Assembly (NCBI RefSeq): GCF_041378895.1
Contig: NZ_CP144212.1
Coordinates: forward strand, 2,837,501-2,901,500
Direction: 5' to 3'
Length of the DNA stretch: 64,000 bases
DNA from: Dechloromonas sp. ZY10
GTDB taxonomy: Bacteria; Pseudomonadota; Gammaproteobacteria; Burkholderiales; Rhodocyclaceae
Shown piece by piece: positions 1-9,202 of the stretch (the stretch's first letter is position 1; each line of letters starts with the position of its first letter). The translations under genes were made by a program, and so were the position numbers. The notes beneath the pieces were generated by a model that was not told the origin of the DNA, made no database searches, and worked only from the letters and a program-made list of their open reading frames with translations.

Positions 1-280
1 CGACCTGATCGATGAAAGCGAACGCCAGGAAGCCATCGACAATTTTCTTTCCGCATATCGCGCCGAGACCAGCTATGAAGGCCCGGTCTTTACCATTGCC
101 GCGATCAAGGGGGAAGGCACGCGCCCACTGATTTTCGCAATCCAGGAACAATTAGAGAAGATGGCCGCCGAAAACCCGCGCCCCACCGCCAGCGACCTTT
201 CGTCAGACGAGGCCGACGAAGGCGAGAACCCCGACGCCCCGCAGGAAGACGAAAGCGAAGACAACCCGGAAGAACATTAA
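1..280 (+). CDS. obgE: Obg/CgtA GTPase, C-terminal part (cut by window start)
   Basis: Only the last 92 residues are visible; the open frame enters at base 2 and stops with TAA at 278-280. The stretch with [16 protein letters not shown] matches the end of the G domain of Obg GTPases. The low-complexity acidic tail (many D, E, P) is the usual variable Obg C-terminus. Obg is a ribosome-associated GTPase acting in 50S assembly and stress control. proB follows after 2 bases, and obg-proB is a common proteobacterial pairing, which supports the call. The missing N-terminal glycine-rich Obg fold prevents full confirmation. Confidence 0.85.
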   Translation, partial: DLIDESERQEAIDNFLSAYRAETSYEGPVFTIAAIKGEGTRPLIFAIQEQLEKMAAENPRPTASDLSSDEADEGENPDAPQEDESEDNPEEH

Positions 281-282
281 GC

Positions 283-1404
283 ATGCAAACCACCCGCCTT
301 GCTCACGCCAAGCGACTAGTCGTCAAAGTCGGCTCGGCGCTCGTCACTAATAACGGCACCGGCCTCGACCTTGTCGCAATTCATGACTGGGCCCGCCAAA
401 TCAGCATCCTGCGCAGCCAGGGCAAGGAAGTGGTCCTGGTCTCTTCCGGCGCAATTGCCTGCGGCATGCAACGACTGGGCTGGGACAAGCGCCCAAAATC
501 GGTACACGAACTGCAAGCAGCCGCTGCTGTCGGACAAATGGGACTAGCCCAGGTATACGACAGCGCATTCCTTGAGCACAAACTGCACACCGCACAAATC
601 CTGCTCACCCACGACGATCTGGCCGACCGCAAGCGCTACCTGAACGCCCGCTCGACACTAACCACACTACTCTCTCTTGGCGTCGTCCCGATCATCAACG
701 AAAACGATACCGTCGTTACCGACGAAATCAAATTTGGCGACAATGACACCCTCGGCGCCCTGGTCGCCAACCTGATCGAAGCCGACGCGCTAATCATTCT
801 GACCGACCAGAAAGGCCTCTACACCGCCGACCCACGCAAAGACCCTGAAGCCACACTAATCCAGGAAGCCTGCGCCGGCGACACCTCACTCGAAGCCATG
901 GCCGGGGGTGCCGGCACCCGCGTGGGCACCGGCGGCATGATCACCAAGGTAATTGCCGCCAAGCGGGCCGCCCGTAGCGGCGCCCATACCGCAATTGCCA
1001 GCGGCCGCGAAACCGACCCCATTGTTCGCTTGGCAGCCGGAGAGCCAGTTGGCACCCTGCTGATAGCCGGAACCCAACCTCTGGCCGCCCGCAAGCAATG
1101 GCTCGCCGACCACCTGCAACTCGCCGGCAGGCTGCACCTTGACCAAGGCGCCATTGACGCATTAAAAGCCGGGAAGAGCCTGCTGCCAGTTGGGGTTATT
1201 TCCACCGAAGGAGACTTTGAACGCGGCGCAGCCGTTGCCTGCATCGCCCCCGATGGACAGGAAATCGCACGCGGCCTGAGCAACTACGGCAGCGGCGAAG
1301 CCCGCCTGATCGCCCGCAAGGGAACCGCCGAAATCGAAGAACTGCTCGGCTACGTCGACGAACCCGAAATGATCCATCGCGACAACCTGATCCTCACCCG
1401 CTAA
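283..1404 (+). CDS. proB: Glutamate 5-kinase
   Basis: This 373-residue protein catalyses the ATP-dependent first step of proline synthesis, glutamate to glutamyl-5-phosphate, in the cytoplasm. The N-terminal amino-acid-kinase fold starts with [15 protein letters not shown] and contains the NENDTV and FGDND motifs near residues 145-160. A PUA domain fills roughly residues 280-370, the usual long proteobacterial form. The gene starts 2 bases after the obg stop, so the two are probably cotranscribed. A strong intrinsic terminator follows 17 bases after the stop. Confidence 0.97.
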   Translation: MQTTRLAHAKRLVVKVGSALVTNNGTGLDLVAIHDWARQISILRSQGKEVVLVSSGAIACGMQRLGWDKRPKSVHELQAAAAVGQMGLAQVYDSAFLEHKLHTAQILLTHDDLADRKRYLNARSTLTTLLSLGVVPIINENDTVVTDEIKFGDNDTLGALVANLIEADALIILTDQKGLYTADPRKDPEATLIQEACAGDTSLEAMAGGAGTRVGTGGMITKVIAAKRAARSGAHTAIASGRETDPIVRLAAGEPVGTLLIAGTQPLAARKQWLADHLQLAGRLHLDQGAIDALKAGKSLLPVGVISTEGDFERGAAVACIAPDGQEIARGLSNYGSGEARLIARKGTAEIEELLGYVDEPEMIHRDNLILTR

Positions 1405-1420
1405 CCCCCCTACCCCAATC

Positions 1421-1463
1421 CAAACACAAACGCCCGACACAAGCCGTCGGGCGTTTGTGTTTG
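1421..1463 (+). terminator. Long perfect hairpin after proB
   Basis: An 18-bp perfectly paired stem (1421-1438 with 1446-1463) has a 7-base loop. The descending arm ends in a T/G-rich tract. It probably ends the obg-proB transcript. Confidence 0.8.
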
Positions 1464-1565
1464 GACGCACCAGACCCCCGCTGAGAACCGGGTGAAAAAT
1501 CGCCGCAGACCAAGCCCCAACGACCCAACGGACCAGCCACCAACAAACAGCGAATAGCACCATAT

Positions 1566-1594
1566 AAAAAAAGCCGCCCAAGGGCGGCTTTTTT
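1566..1594. terminator. Bidirectional intrinsic terminator after rpsI
   Basis: GCCGCCC (1573-1579) pairs with GGGCGGC (1582-1588). The stem is flanked by seven A on one side and six T on the other, so it can work on either strand. It sits just past the rpsI stop and probably ends the minus-strand rplM-rpsI operon. Confidence 0.85.
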
Positions 1595-1608
1595 GCGCTT
1601 CCAGCGAA

Positions 1609-2001
1609 TTAACGCTTGGAGAACTGCTTGCGGCGACGTGCTTTGTGGAAGCCAACTTTCTTACGCTCGACTTCACGTGCATCGCGGGTAACGAAACCAG
1701 CCTTGGAAAGGGCAGACTTCAAAGTTGCGTCAAACTGAATCAGGGCACGAGTAATACCGTGACGAACAGCGCCGGCCTGACCGGATTCACCGCCACCACA
1801 GACATTGACCTTGATATCAAAGCCGTTCAGCTGCTCAACCAATTCGAGCGGCTGGCGAACGATCATGCGACCGGTCACACGGGAGAAGAACTCGTCAATC
1901 GGCTTGCCATTGACGACGATGGCACCGGTGCCACGCTTCATGAAAACCCGAGCAACGGCGCTCTTGCGACGGCCGGTACCGTAGAAATAAGCTTCTGCCA
2001 T
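1609..2001 (-). CDS. rpsI: 30S ribosomal protein S9
   Basis: This 130-residue protein has the S9 signature [12 protein letters not shown] near the N-terminus and the conserved basic tail ending in SKR, which reaches the ribosomal P site. The length is normal. It is the second gene of the rplM-rpsI operon, 9 bases downstream of rplM, the near-universal bacterial arrangement. A bidirectional terminator lies directly after the stop. Large open frames on the opposite strand are codon-bias shadows. Confidence 0.98.
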   Translation of the reverse strand: MAEAYFYGTGRRKSAVARVFMKRGTGAIVVNGKPIDEFFSRVTGRMIVRQPLELVEQLNGFDIKVNVCGGGESGQAGAVRHGITRALIQFDATLKSALSKAGFVTRDAREVERKKVGFHKARRRKQFSKR

Positions 2002-2010
2002 GATGACCCC

Positions 2011-2439
2011 TTAGATTTCCAGAGCCTTGGGCTGCTGGGCGGTATGCGGATGCTGATCGCCGGCGTAGCACTTCAGCTTCTTCAGCATGGCATAACCGAG
2101 CGGACCCTTCGGCAGCATACCCTTGACGGCCTTTTCGAGGGCCCGACCCGGGAAGCGCTGCTGCATCTTCTTGAAGTTGGTTTCGTAAATACCGCCAGGA
2201 TAGCCAGAGTGACGGAAGTACTTCTTATCGTCAGCCTTGTTACCGGTAACGGTGATCTTGTCGACATTGGTCACAACGATGAAATCGCCGCAGTCGACGT
2301 GCGGGGTGAAGATGGCCTTGTGCTTGCCACGCAGGCGAGAAGCAATTTCGGAAGCGAGGCGGCCGAGCACCTTGTCTGTGGCGTCTACCACAAACCACTC
2401 GCGCTTCACCTCATGTGGCTTGGCGGAAAACGTTTTCAT
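2011..2439 (-). CDS. rplM: 50S ribosomal protein L13
   Basis: This 142-residue protein starts MKTFSAKP and contains the L13 motifs [16 protein letters not shown] and [11 protein letters not shown], plus the [10 protein letters not shown] segment near residue 110. L13 is an early-binding 50S assembly protein. It leads the rplM-rpsI operon and has a recognisable sigma70-type promoter about 50 bases upstream. Confidence 0.98.
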   Translation of the reverse strand: MKTFSAKPHEVKREWFVVDATDKVLGRLASEIASRLRGKHKAIFTPHVDCGDFIVVTNVDKITVTGNKADDKKYFRHSGYPGGIYETNFKKMQQRFPGRALEKAVKGMLPKGPLGYAMLKKLKCYAGDQHPHTAQQPKALEI

Positions 2440-2487
2440 GTGAGTGCCGTCCTGAAAAATAGGGCGCAGAAATTAAGAAAGTCGTGG

Positions 2488-2517
2488 ATTCTATCCACAT
2501 CACTCCCCCCCTGTCAA
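2488..2517 (-). promoter_or_regulatory. Sigma70-type promoter of rplM-rpsI
   Basis: On the minus strand TTGACA (2512-2517) is followed by an 18-base spacer and TAGAAT (2488-2493). This is a consensus -35 and a near-consensus -10 in the right place for the ribosomal operon. A leader of roughly 45 bases would precede the rplM ATG at 2439. Confidence 0.7.
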
Positions 2518-2546
2518 TCACTGAAACAAAAATTCTCTCTTCAGGC

Positions 2547-2635
2547 AAAAAAAACGCGGCTCGCTGAGCCGCGCTAAATCCACACCAAAGGAGGAGGGTG
2601 GAGGAGACAAATCTGAACCGAAGTCGGTTCGTACG
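2547..2635 (-). ncRNA. Candidate trans-acting small RNA with anti-Shine-Dalgarno motif
   Basis: Between the divergent rplM and OsmC-family genes the minus strand carries a complete small-RNA layout. A promoter ends at 2642. A 6-bp hairpin follows (2615-2620 with 2625-2630). Next comes an unpaired C/U-rich stretch CTCCTCCACCCTCCTCC (2606 down to 2590), with two CCTCC anti-Shine-Dalgarno cores. An intrinsic terminator closes it (stem 2555-2562/2566-2573, then eight T). No minus-strand gene lies upstream that this terminator could serve. The predicted length is about 89 nt. This resembles stress-induced or Hfq-binding RNAs with CCUCCUCC motifs described in other proteobacteria; the class and targets are inference. 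Confidence 0.6.
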
Positions 2636-2641
2636 CTTCGC

Positions 2642-2670
2642 ATTATGCCCAAGACCACGGCTTTGATCAA
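2642..2670 (-). promoter_or_regulatory. Sigma70-type promoter for the small RNA
   Basis: On the minus strand TTGATC (2665-2670) and CATAAT (2642-2647) are separated by exactly 17 bases. Transcription would start near 2635, just before the 5' hairpin of the candidate RNA. Confidence 0.6.
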
Positions 2671-2945
2671 GTCCTTTTGTGCATCGCACAACAATTAAAG
2701 AAATGGCTTAATAAATAATGCATATGCAATACAACATATTGTTTTTATTTATAAACTACATATTTTAGTGAATTAATTGACCTATTGCTAACCAGCACAC
2801 CCCACCTATCACCCAGTCCTGACAAGAACAAAATTGCTGCAGCGCAGCAATCAATTTCGCCACAAAATTCCTTCACGCCACCGCGCCCACTCGCGGAAAT
2901 CGTGTTTCAGGCTAGAATCACCGCCTGTTTTTTCGGGAGTTTGCA
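2671..2945. other. AT-rich intergenic stretch without a gene
   Basis: About 275 bases between the small-RNA promoter and the OsmC-family gene. Positions 2695-2780 are much richer in A and T than the rest of the window. I see no coding frame with a ribosome-binding site. It probably holds upstream promoter elements for the flanking divergent transcripts. Confidence 0.5.
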
Positions 2946-3377
2946 ATGGAGTGCACAGTCAGATGGATGGGTAGCGACGCAGGAATGTCCTTTGTCGCCG
3001 AAACGGGAAGCGGCCACATGCTGGCCATGGATGGCGCACCTGAGGCTGGCGGCCGCAATCTAGCCCCACGCCCGATGGAAATGCTGCTGGCGGGAACCGG
3101 CGGATGCTCGGCATTTGACGTCGTACTGATTTTAAAAAAGGGGCGCCACCAGGTCACCGGCTGCGACGTGAGCCTGAAAGCGGAACGCGCCGACAGCGAT
3201 CCGAAAGTATTCACCAGGATCCATCTGCACTATCGCGTCAAAGGACGGCAACTGAAAGCAGAAGCTGTCGCCCGGGCAATCGAGTTATCGAAAGACAAAT
3301 ACTGCTCAGCCTCGATCATGCTGGGAGAAACAGCCGCCATCAGCTACGACTTCGAAATCATCGAAGAGGTGAGTTGA
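2946..3377 (+). CDS. OsmC family protein
   Basis: This 143-residue protein fits the OsmC/YhfA fold. It has the segment RPMEMLLAGTGGCSAFDVVLILKK near residues 41-64, with one conserved cysteine, and a second cysteine in SKDKYCSASIML near residue 120, the two positions that form the redox pair in OsmC/Ohr proteins. Family members reduce organic hydroperoxides, but for the YhfA-like branch the substrate is uncertain. The start is supported by GGGAG six bases before the ATG. It is transcribed away from the small-RNA candidate and looks monocistronic. Confidence 0.88.
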   Translation: MECTVRWMGSDAGMSFVAETGSGHMLAMDGAPEAGGRNLAPRPMEMLLAGTGGCSAFDVVLILKKGRHQVTGCDVSLKAERADSDPKVFTRIHLHYRVKGRQLKAEAVARAIELSKDKYCSASIMLGETAAISYDFEIIEEVS

Positions 3378-3564
3378 AAGCCTCGCGCGACAATGCGTTG
3401 CTGCCGCCATAGTGCCAGTCAGGAATACGCCTGACGCAACCGCTTCTCTGGCCGCACCGAAAGCAGCGAACAAAGACTCCGGGAGGATCAACACTCCCGG
3501 CATCCGCGCCCGCCCCGTAACCACACCGGAACACCTCAGCAGACGACGTGTCCCCGGGCTTGCT

Positions 3565-4182
3565 TCAGAGACGATAGGCAGTACCAGTCATCACCCGCCC
3601 CATGACCTTCATCGCCGACCTCACCGGGAGAGGCAATTCAGCAGCACCAAAATGAACGGCCATTTCTGCATGCTTGATTTCATCAAGACGCATTTGATCG
3701 ACGATAGCCCGGGACTTTTCATCCTGATCAGGCAAGGCCTGCAGATGACTATCAAGATGAGCCTCAACCTGCCGCTCGGTTTCAGCCAGAAAGCCAAGAT
3801 TCCAGCGATCGCCAAGCACACCGGCAACAACCCCAAGCGAAAGCGATCCCAAATACCAGAGCGGATTGAGCATGCTTTTGCGACCACCCAGTTCGGCAAT
3901 CCTGCCTTCGGTCCAAGCCAGATGCTCGGTCTCCTCATCAGCCGCCAGCCGCAAAGCATCGCGCACAACAGGATCACGGGAGGTCAGGGCCTGCCCTTGA
4001 TATAAAGCCTGGGCACAAATTTCGCCGCAGTGGTTAACCCGCATCAAGCCAACCACATGACGCCGCTCGGCGTCGTCCAATGGCGCCTCAGCCATCTCCG
4101 CCCCCGGAGTGGGCCGCCGGGTACGCGCCGGCGCTGCGAGCGTTCGCAGCGCCCGATCAAATTCGAGAATCAGTCGATCCAT
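3565..4182 (-). CDS. coq7: 2-polyprenyl-3-methyl-6-methoxy-1,4-benzoquinone monooxygenase
   Basis: This 205-residue di-iron hydroxylase performs the last ring hydroxylation of ubiquinone synthesis. Carboxylate-bridged di-iron ligands are visible in [18 protein letters not shown], in [16 protein letters not shown] and in [14 protein letters not shown] near the C-terminus. Length and the [15 protein letters not shown] start are typical of betaproteobacterial Coq7. It is a peripheral membrane enzyme. It is codirectional with the CNP1-like gene 9 bases upstream and with rppH. Confidence 0.95.
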   Translation of the reverse strand: MDRLILEFDRALRTLAAPARTRRPTPGAEMAEAPLDDAERRHVVGLMRVNHCGEICAQALYQGQALTSRDPVVRDALRLAADEETEHLAWTEGRIAELGGRKSMLNPLWYLGSLSLGVVAGVLGDRWNLGFLAETERQVEAHLDSHLQALPDQDEKSRAIVDQMRLDEIKHAEMAVHFGAAELPLPVRSAMKVMGRVMTGTAYRL

Positions 4183-4191
4183 TGCTCAACC

Positions 4192-4707
4192 TCAATTACC
4201 GATGCGCTCGTTCAGGGGGTGCACTCCACGCCGTAGCGCCGTCAGTGCCTCAGCAGCATTTCTGACTTGCACGCCAATCGGACAAAAATACTCGCTAAAC
4301 AAAGCTGCGTAGTGACGATTGGCGACCGCATCGCGAATTGGCTCCCAGCGCCGGTTACGCGACAATGACCAGCTAGCGTCCGCTCGTCCTGAGGCATACA
4401 GCCTGCGCTCCCGAGTCTCGCAGCGCATTCCCTCAAACGTCACGTTACGCGCGCCCCCTGCCGTCTCGACGACCAGAACGTACCGCACGACCCCATCCCC
4501 ATCGACACTCAGGCTACGGGCATCAACCAAAAATCGGTTGCTGGTTGCCGCACTGACGACAAAAGGGAGCAAATCCTCAGCCTTGGGGAAAGCAGGCAGA
4601 CTGGCCTCCAGTTCCTGCCAAGGCTTGAGTTCATCGTCGTCATCCTCAGCCCAGACCGGGGACAAAGCCAGACACAGAAGCATGCCTAACAGGCTGCGCA
4701 ATTTCAT
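4192..4707 (-). CDS. CNP1-like family protein, exported
   Basis: This 171-residue protein has a clear signal peptide ([20 protein letters not shown], cleaved near residue 20), then an acidic linker and a compact domain with paired cysteines. It matches the betaproteobacterial CNP1-like family, which commonly neighbours rppH/proS. The molecular function is unknown. Its start overlaps the rppH stop by four bases, so the two are translationally coupled. Confidence 0.75.
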   Translation of the reverse strand: MKLRSLLGMLLCLALSPVWAEDDDDELKPWQELEASLPAFPKAEDLLPFVVSAATSNRFLVDARSLSVDGDGVVRYVLVVETAGGARNVTFEGMRCETRERRLYASGRADASWSLSRNRRWEPIRDAVANRHYAALFSEYFCPIGVQVRNAAEALTALRRGVHPLNERIGN

Positions 4708-5240
4708 TCGAGACCTCCCTGCCCTTCCTGCGGAGAAGCCTGACGCTCTACCGCCACGTGCCGTCGGTCCTGCCCGAGAAAGCGAACCAATTCGTTCAAG
4801 GCTTGCTGATACACCCCACGCTTGAATTCGATCACGGCATCGAGCGGCACCCAGTAATCATTCCAGCGCCAGGCATCGAATTCCGGCTTGTTGGTCGCTC
4901 GCAAGCAGACGTCATTATCCCTTCCCACCAGGCGCAGCAAAAACCAGATCTGCTTCTGCCCCTTGTAGGAACCGCGCCATTCGCGCTTGATCCATTGGGT
5001 CGGCACATCGTAACGCAGCCAGCCCTTGGTTCTTCCGAGGATGCGCACATGCTCGGGCAACAGCCCGACCTCTTCGTACAGTTCGCGGTACATCGCATCT
5101 TCCGGGGACTCGCCCCGCTTGATGCCGCCCTGTGGAAACTGCCAGGAATGTTCCCGTATGCGCTTGCCCCAGAAAACCTCGTTTTTCGCGTTACACAAGA
5201 TGATGCCGACGTTCGGGCGATAGCCTTCACGGTCGAGCAT
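4704..5240 (-). CDS. rppH: RNA pyrophosphohydrolase
   Basis: Nudix hydrolase that removes pyrophosphate from 5'-triphosphate mRNA and so triggers decay. The Nudix box spans [24 protein letters not shown] near residues 38-61. I chose the ATG at 5240 ([13 protein letters not shown]), the standard RppH N-terminus, which gives 178 residues; an upstream in-frame ATG would add 28 atypical residues. It heads the rppH-CNP1-coq7 operon and is divergent from proS. Confidence 0.93.
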   Translation of the reverse strand: MLDREGYRPNVGIILCNAKNEVFWGKRIREHSWQFPQGGIKRGESPEDAMYRELYEEVGLLPEHVRILGRTKGWLRYDVPTQWIKREWRGSYKGQKQIWFLLRLVGRDNDVCLRATNKPEFDAWRWNDYWVPLDAVIEFKRGVYQQALNELVRFLGQDRRHVAVERQASPQEGQGGLE

Positions 5241-5364
5241 AAAAGTCCTGCAAAAATGTTTGGTTGGCGCAATTCTTTCACAAAGGGGCGCCGCATGCAA
5301 AGAACGGACCCGGTGTAAAATCACCGCCTGATTTCCCTTTTGTCAACGAATTCAAGAGCACCTC

Positions 5365-7095
5365 ATGCGCACCTCGCAGTTTTTCTTTACCACCCTCAAG
5401 GAAGCCCCCGCCGACGCCGAAGTCATCAGCCAGAAAATGATGCTGCGCGCGGGTTACATCAAGCGTTCGGCAGCTGGCATCTATACCTGGATGCCACTGG
5501 GCCTGCGTGTGCTGCGCAAGGTTGAAAATATTGTTCGCGAAGAAATGAATGCCGCCGGTGCACTTGAATTGCTGATGCCGGCCGTGCAGCCTTTCGAGCT
5601 GTGGGAGGAATCCGGCCGCGGCCCGGCTTACGGCCCGGAACTGCTGCGCTTCAAGGATCGCCACCAGCGCGACTTCGTGATCGGCCCGACGCACGAGGAA
5701 GTGATCACCGACGTCGTCCGCCGCGACGTGAAAAGTTATCGCCAACTGCCGATTCACCTCTATCAGATTCAAACCAAGTTCCGCGACGAAATCCGCCCCC
5801 GTTTCGGCGTGATGCGCGGCCGCGAGTTCCTGATGAAGGACGGCTACTCCTTTCACACCTCCTTTGAGGACCTGGTGCGCGAGTACGGCAACATGTACGC
5901 CACCTACAGTCGTATTTTCACTCGTCTCGGCCTGAAGTTCCGCGCCGTCGCCGCCGACACCGGTTCGATTGGCGGCGATGGCTCGCACGAATTCCACGTC
6001 CTCGCCGACTCGGGTGAGGACGATATCGCCTTCTGCCCCGACTCCGACTACGCTGCCAACGTGGAACTGGCCGAGGCTGTCGCACCGGGTACGCCACGCG
6101 CGGCCGCCGGCAAGACCATGGACAAGGTCGCCACCCCGGGCAAGGCTGCCTGCGCGGATGTCGCCGCATTTCTCACGGTCGACCTGCAAAATATCGTTAA
6201 ATCAATTGCGGTGGTCAGCGAACAGGAAGACGGCGGTAAGAAATTCGCACTACTGCTGTTGCGTGGCGATCATGAACTGAACGAAATCAAGGCCGGCAAG
6301 ATTGCCGCACTCGGCGCCTTCCGCTTTGCCTCCGACAGCGAGATTCAGGAATATCTTGGCTGCATCCCCGGATTTATCGGTCCGGTCGGCGTCGACCGTG
6401 AACAGGTTGCCGTATTCGCTGACCGCAGCGTGGCCGCGATGAGCGACTTCATCTGCGGCGCCAACGAAGCCGGCTTCCACCTGACCGGCGTGAATTTTGG
6501 CCGCGACCTGCCCGAAGCCGAAGTGTTTGACCTTCGCAATGTTGTCGCCGGCGATCCTTCGCCGGACGGCAAGGGCAAGCTGGAAATCTGCCGCGGCATC
6601 GAAGTCGGCCATATTTTCCAGTTGCGCACCAAATACGCCAAGGCCCTCAACTGCGCCTTCCTCGACGAGAACGGCAAGAGCCAGATCATGGAGATGGGCT
6701 GCTACGGCATCGGTGTCTCGCGCATCGTCGGCGCCGCCATCGAACAGGGCAACGACGAGCGCGGCATTATCCTGCCTGCCTCGATCGCGCCATTCGCGGT
6801 CAGCATCGTGCCGATGGGTTATTTCAAGAGCGACGCCGTCAAGGCAGCGGCCGATCAGCTCTACGCCGACCTGAAACAGGCCGGGATCGACGTGGTGCTC
6901 GACGACCGCAACGAGCGCCCCGGCGTGATGTTTGCCGACATGGAACTGATCGGCATCCCGCATCGGGTGGTGATCGGCGAGCGCGGTCTCAAGGAAGGCC
7001 AGCTCGAATACAAGGGCCGCAGCGATGCTGAAGCCACCATGGTCGCGCAAGGCGAAATCCTCGCCTTCCTGCAAGGGAAACTGTGCGCCGCCTGA
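5365..7095 (+). CDS. proS: Prolyl-tRNA synthetase
   Basis: This 576-residue class II synthetase is of the bacterial (ProRS type 1) form. Class II motif 2 is in [23 protein letters not shown] near residue 140. The inserted editing domain lies at about 225-395, and the anticodon-binding domain covers the last 110 residues ([22 protein letters not shown]). It charges tRNA-Pro in the cytoplasm. The 3' end overlaps the GTG start of the lytic transglycosylase by 13 bases. Confidence 0.98.
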   Translation: MRTSQFFFTTLKEAPADAEVISQKMMLRAGYIKRSAAGIYTWMPLGLRVLRKVENIVREEMNAAGALELLMPAVQPFELWEESGRGPAYGPELLRFKDRHQRDFVIGPTHEEVITDVVRRDVKSYRQLPIHLYQIQTKFRDEIRPRFGVMRGREFLMKDGYSFHTSFEDLVREYGNMYATYSRIFTRLGLKFRAVAADTGSIGGDGSHEFHVLADSGEDDIAFCPDSDYAANVELAEAVAPGTPRAAAGKTMDKVATPGKAACADVAAFLTVDLQNIVKSIAVVSEQEDGGKKFALLLLRGDHELNEIKAGKIAALGAFRFASDSEIQEYLGCIPGFIGPVGVDREQVAVFADRSVAAMSDFICGANEAGFHLTGVNFGRDLPEAEVFDLRNVVAGDPSPDGKGKLEICRGIEVGHIFQLRTKYAKALNCAFLDENGKSQIMEMGCYGIGVSRIVGAAIEQGNDERGIILPASIAPFAVSIVPMGYFKSDAVKAAADQLYADLKQAGIDVVLDDRNERPGVMFADMELIGIPHRVVIGERGLKEGQLEYKGRSDAEATMVAQGEILAFLQGKLCAA

Positions 7096-7694
7096 TCGCC
7101 GCGCTGCTCTACCTCTGCGCCACGGCCGCGCTGGCCGGGGCGCAGAAATACGAACCGCTGTCGGCCAGCGTTCAGGCCGCATTGCACAAGGCCGTGTCCG
7201 ACAGCCGCCCGGCGGTCAGTTCATTCAGGACACCACTGGAAGCCACGGATTGGCTGTCCACGATGTCGCCCCGACTGGAAAAGCGGATTCCCGACCGCGC
7301 CTACCGGATCGACCTGCTGCGCAGCGTACACTACGAGGCCACCCGCGCCGGACTCGACCCACAACTGGTTCTCGGGCTGATCCAGGTCGAATCCGGCTTT
7401 CGGAAATACGCGGTGTCTTCTGCCGGCGCCCGCGGCTACATGCAAGTCATGCCGTTCTGGCTCAAGCTACTGGGGCGACCAGAAGACTCCCTGTTCGACC
7501 TGCGCACCAACCTGCGCTACGGCTGCACCATCCTGCGCCACTATCTGGATATTGAAAAAGGTGACCTCTACCGCGCCCTGGGGCGTTACAACGGCAGCCT
7601 CGGCAAACCGGAATACCCGAATCTGGTTCGCGCTGCCTGGCAAAGCCACTGGGACTACCGGCAGCCGCTGCGACTAGCAGGACAAAACCGCTAA
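7083..7694 (+). CDS. Lytic transglycosylase, SLT domain
   Basis: This 203-residue exported protein has a signal peptide ending near AALAGA and an SLT lysozyme-like domain at about 90-190. The catalytic glutamate is in [22 protein letters not shown], and the domain continues with GYMQVMPFW and a typical [14 protein letters not shown] segment. Such enzymes cleave peptidoglycan to anhydro-muropeptides. The start is GTG at 7083, inside the proS 3' end (13-base overlap), which suggests translational coupling. A terminator follows. Confidence 0.88.
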   Translation: MRRLIAALLYLCATAALAGAQKYEPLSASVQAALHKAVSDSRPAVSSFRTPLEATDWLSTMSPRLEKRIPDRAYRIDLLRSVHYEATRAGLDPQLVLGLIQVESGFRKYAVSSAGARGYMQVMPFWLKLLGRPEDSLFDLRTNLRYGCTILRHYLDIEKGDLYRALGRYNGSLGKPEYPNLVRAAWQSHWDYRQPLRLAGQNR

Positions 7695-7728
7695 CTCGAA
7701 TAACTCGCAACCGTCATGTAGCGACAAT

Positions 7729-7761
7729 AAAAAAGGCCAGCGCAAAGCGCAGGCCTTTTTT
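7729..7761. terminator. Bidirectional terminator between slt and ffh
   Basis: AAAAAAGGCC (7729-7738) pairs with GGCCTTTTTT (7752-7761), with an inner GCGC/GCGC extension. It lies between two convergent genes and has U-tracts for both strands. Confidence 0.85.
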
Positions 7762-7774
7762 GCATCAATCCGGC

Positions 7775-7799
7775 GTTGACCGTGAAAACCACGGTCAAC
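7775..7799. repeat. Inward-facing GTTGACCGTG hairpin
   Basis: GTTGACCGTG (7775-7784) and its exact complement (7790-7799) are separated by AAAAC. The arms are one-base variants of the iterated half-site GTCGACCGTG found across the window. It lies between the terminator and the 3' end of ffh, and lacks a T-tract, so it is not an obvious terminator. Confidence 0.7.
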
Positions 7800-7817
7800 T
7801 CAGCGCAAGCCGAAAAA

Positions 7818-9173
7818 TCAGCGCATTCCCGGCATCAACCCCTTCATGCCGCGCATCAGCTTGCCAATCCCGCCTTTTGAAAACTGCTTCATCATTTTCT
7901 GCGTCTGTTCGAACTGATTAAGCAGACGGTTAACCTCCTGCACCTGCACCCCGGCGCCGGCGGCAATCCGACGCTTGCGGCTGGCCTTGATCAATTCAGG
8001 CTTGGCCCGCTCGGCCGGGGTCATCGAATTGATGATCCCCTCGACGCGGCCAACGATCTTGTTCTCCGCCCCGGCCGGCAACTGACCGGCCATCTGCGAA
8101 AACTGGGCCGGCAGCTTGTCCATCAGCGAGGTCAGTCCGCCCATGTTGCGCATCTGCGCAATTTGTTCCTTGAAGTCGTTGAGATCGAAGCCCTTGCCGG
8201 CCTTCAGCTTCTTGGCAAAAGCAACGGCCTTTTCCTCGTCGATCCCCTTGCGCGCCTCTTCGATCAACGACAGCACGTCGCCCATACCGAGGATGCGCGA
8301 TGCCATCCGCTCGGGGTGGAAAGCCTCGATCCCGGTCAGCTTTTCACCGACCCCGGCAAACTTGATCGGCTTGCCCGTGATATGGCGCACCGACAGTGCG
8401 GCGCCCCCCCGGGCATCGCCGTCGAGCTTGGTCAGCACCACACCGGTCAGCGGCAGCGCCTCGTTGAAGGCCTTGGCAGTATTGACTGCGTCCTGCCCCA
8501 GCATCGCATCGACCACGAACAGGGTTTCAATCGGCTTGATCGCCGCGTGCAGCTGCTTGATCTCGGCCATCATCGCTTCGTCAATCGCCAGACGACCAGC
8601 GGTATCGACCAGCAGCAGGTCGTGGTAATGCCGTTTGGCCCAGTCGATTGCCGCCAGCGCGATCTCTTCCGGCTTTTGCCCGACGTCAGACGGGAAAAAG
8701 TCCACACCGGCTTGCGCTGCCACCGATTTCAACTGCTCGATCGCCGCCGGTCGATAAACGTCACAGGAAACCACCAGCACCTTCTTTTTCTGGTTTTCCT
8801 TGACGAACTTGGCGAGCTTGCCAACGGTGGTGGTCTTGCCCGCCCCCTGCAAACCCGCCATCAAGACGATCGCCGGTGGCTGGGTATTGAAGTTGAGCCC
8901 CTCGTGCGCCTCGCCCATGACCTTGGTCAGTTCGGAATGCACTACGCCGATCAGCGCCTGGCCAGGAGACAGGGAACCGATAACCTCCTCGCCAACGGCT
9001 TTTTCCTTGACGGCGGCAATAAAATCCTTGACCACTGGCAACGCCACGTCGGCTTCCAGCAGTGCCATGCGCACCTCGCGCAAAGCATCGGCAATATTCG
9101 ATTCGGTCAGGCGAGCCTCGCCCTTGAGCGTCTTCATGACGCGGGCAAGACGTTGAGTCAGGTTGTCGAGCAT
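7818..9173 (-). CDS. ffh: Signal recognition particle protein Ffh
   Basis: This 451-residue protein is the SRP54-family GTPase that binds signal sequences and 4.5S RNA for cotranslational targeting. It begins MLDNLTQRLARVM (N domain). The G domain shows GLQGAGKTTTVGKLA near residue 105, then DTAGR and TKLDGDARGG motifs. The methionine-rich M domain ends in MKGLMPGMR. I chose the ATG at 9173, since upstream in-frame codons lie in the divergent gene. It is divergent from ypjD, as in Escherichia coli. Confidence 0.98.
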   Translation of the reverse strand: MLDNLTQRLARVMKTLKGEARLTESNIADALREVRMALLEADVALPVVKDFIAAVKEKAVGEEVIGSLSPGQALIGVVHSELTKVMGEAHEGLNFNTQPPAIVLMAGLQGAGKTTTVGKLAKFVKENQKKKVLVVSCDVYRPAAIEQLKSVAAQAGVDFFPSDVGQKPEEIALAAIDWAKRHYHDLLLVDTAGRLAIDEAMMAEIKQLHAAIKPIETLFVVDAMLGQDAVNTAKAFNEALPLTGVVLTKLDGDARGGAALSVRHITGKPIKFAGVGEKLTGIEAFHPERMASRILGMGDVLSLIEEARKGIDEEKAVAFAKKLKAGKGFDLNDFKEQIAQMRNMGGLTSLMDKLPAQFSQMAGQLPAGAENKIVGRVEGIINSMTPAERAKPELIKASRKRRIAAGAGVQVQEVNRLLNQFEQTQKMMKQFSKGGIGKLMRGMKGLMPGMR

Positions 9174-9202
9174 GTGACTTGGGCTTCTAGTAGAATTTGC
9201 GA

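Noticed and set aside
1645-2577. A 310-residue open frame antisense to rplM-rpsI
   Set aside because: It spans two ribosomal protein genes and crosses their promoter; no family match is visible.
2661-2675. FNR-type site near the small-RNA -35
   Set aside because: TTGATC followed directly by AA lacks the TTGAT-N4-ATCAA spacing, so I treat it as the -35 hexamer only.
3378-3564. Possible RNA gene between the OsmC-family gene and coq7
   Set aside because: Short hairpins such as CGGGAG/CTCCCG are visible, but there is no promoter, no T-tract and no tRNA-like arms.
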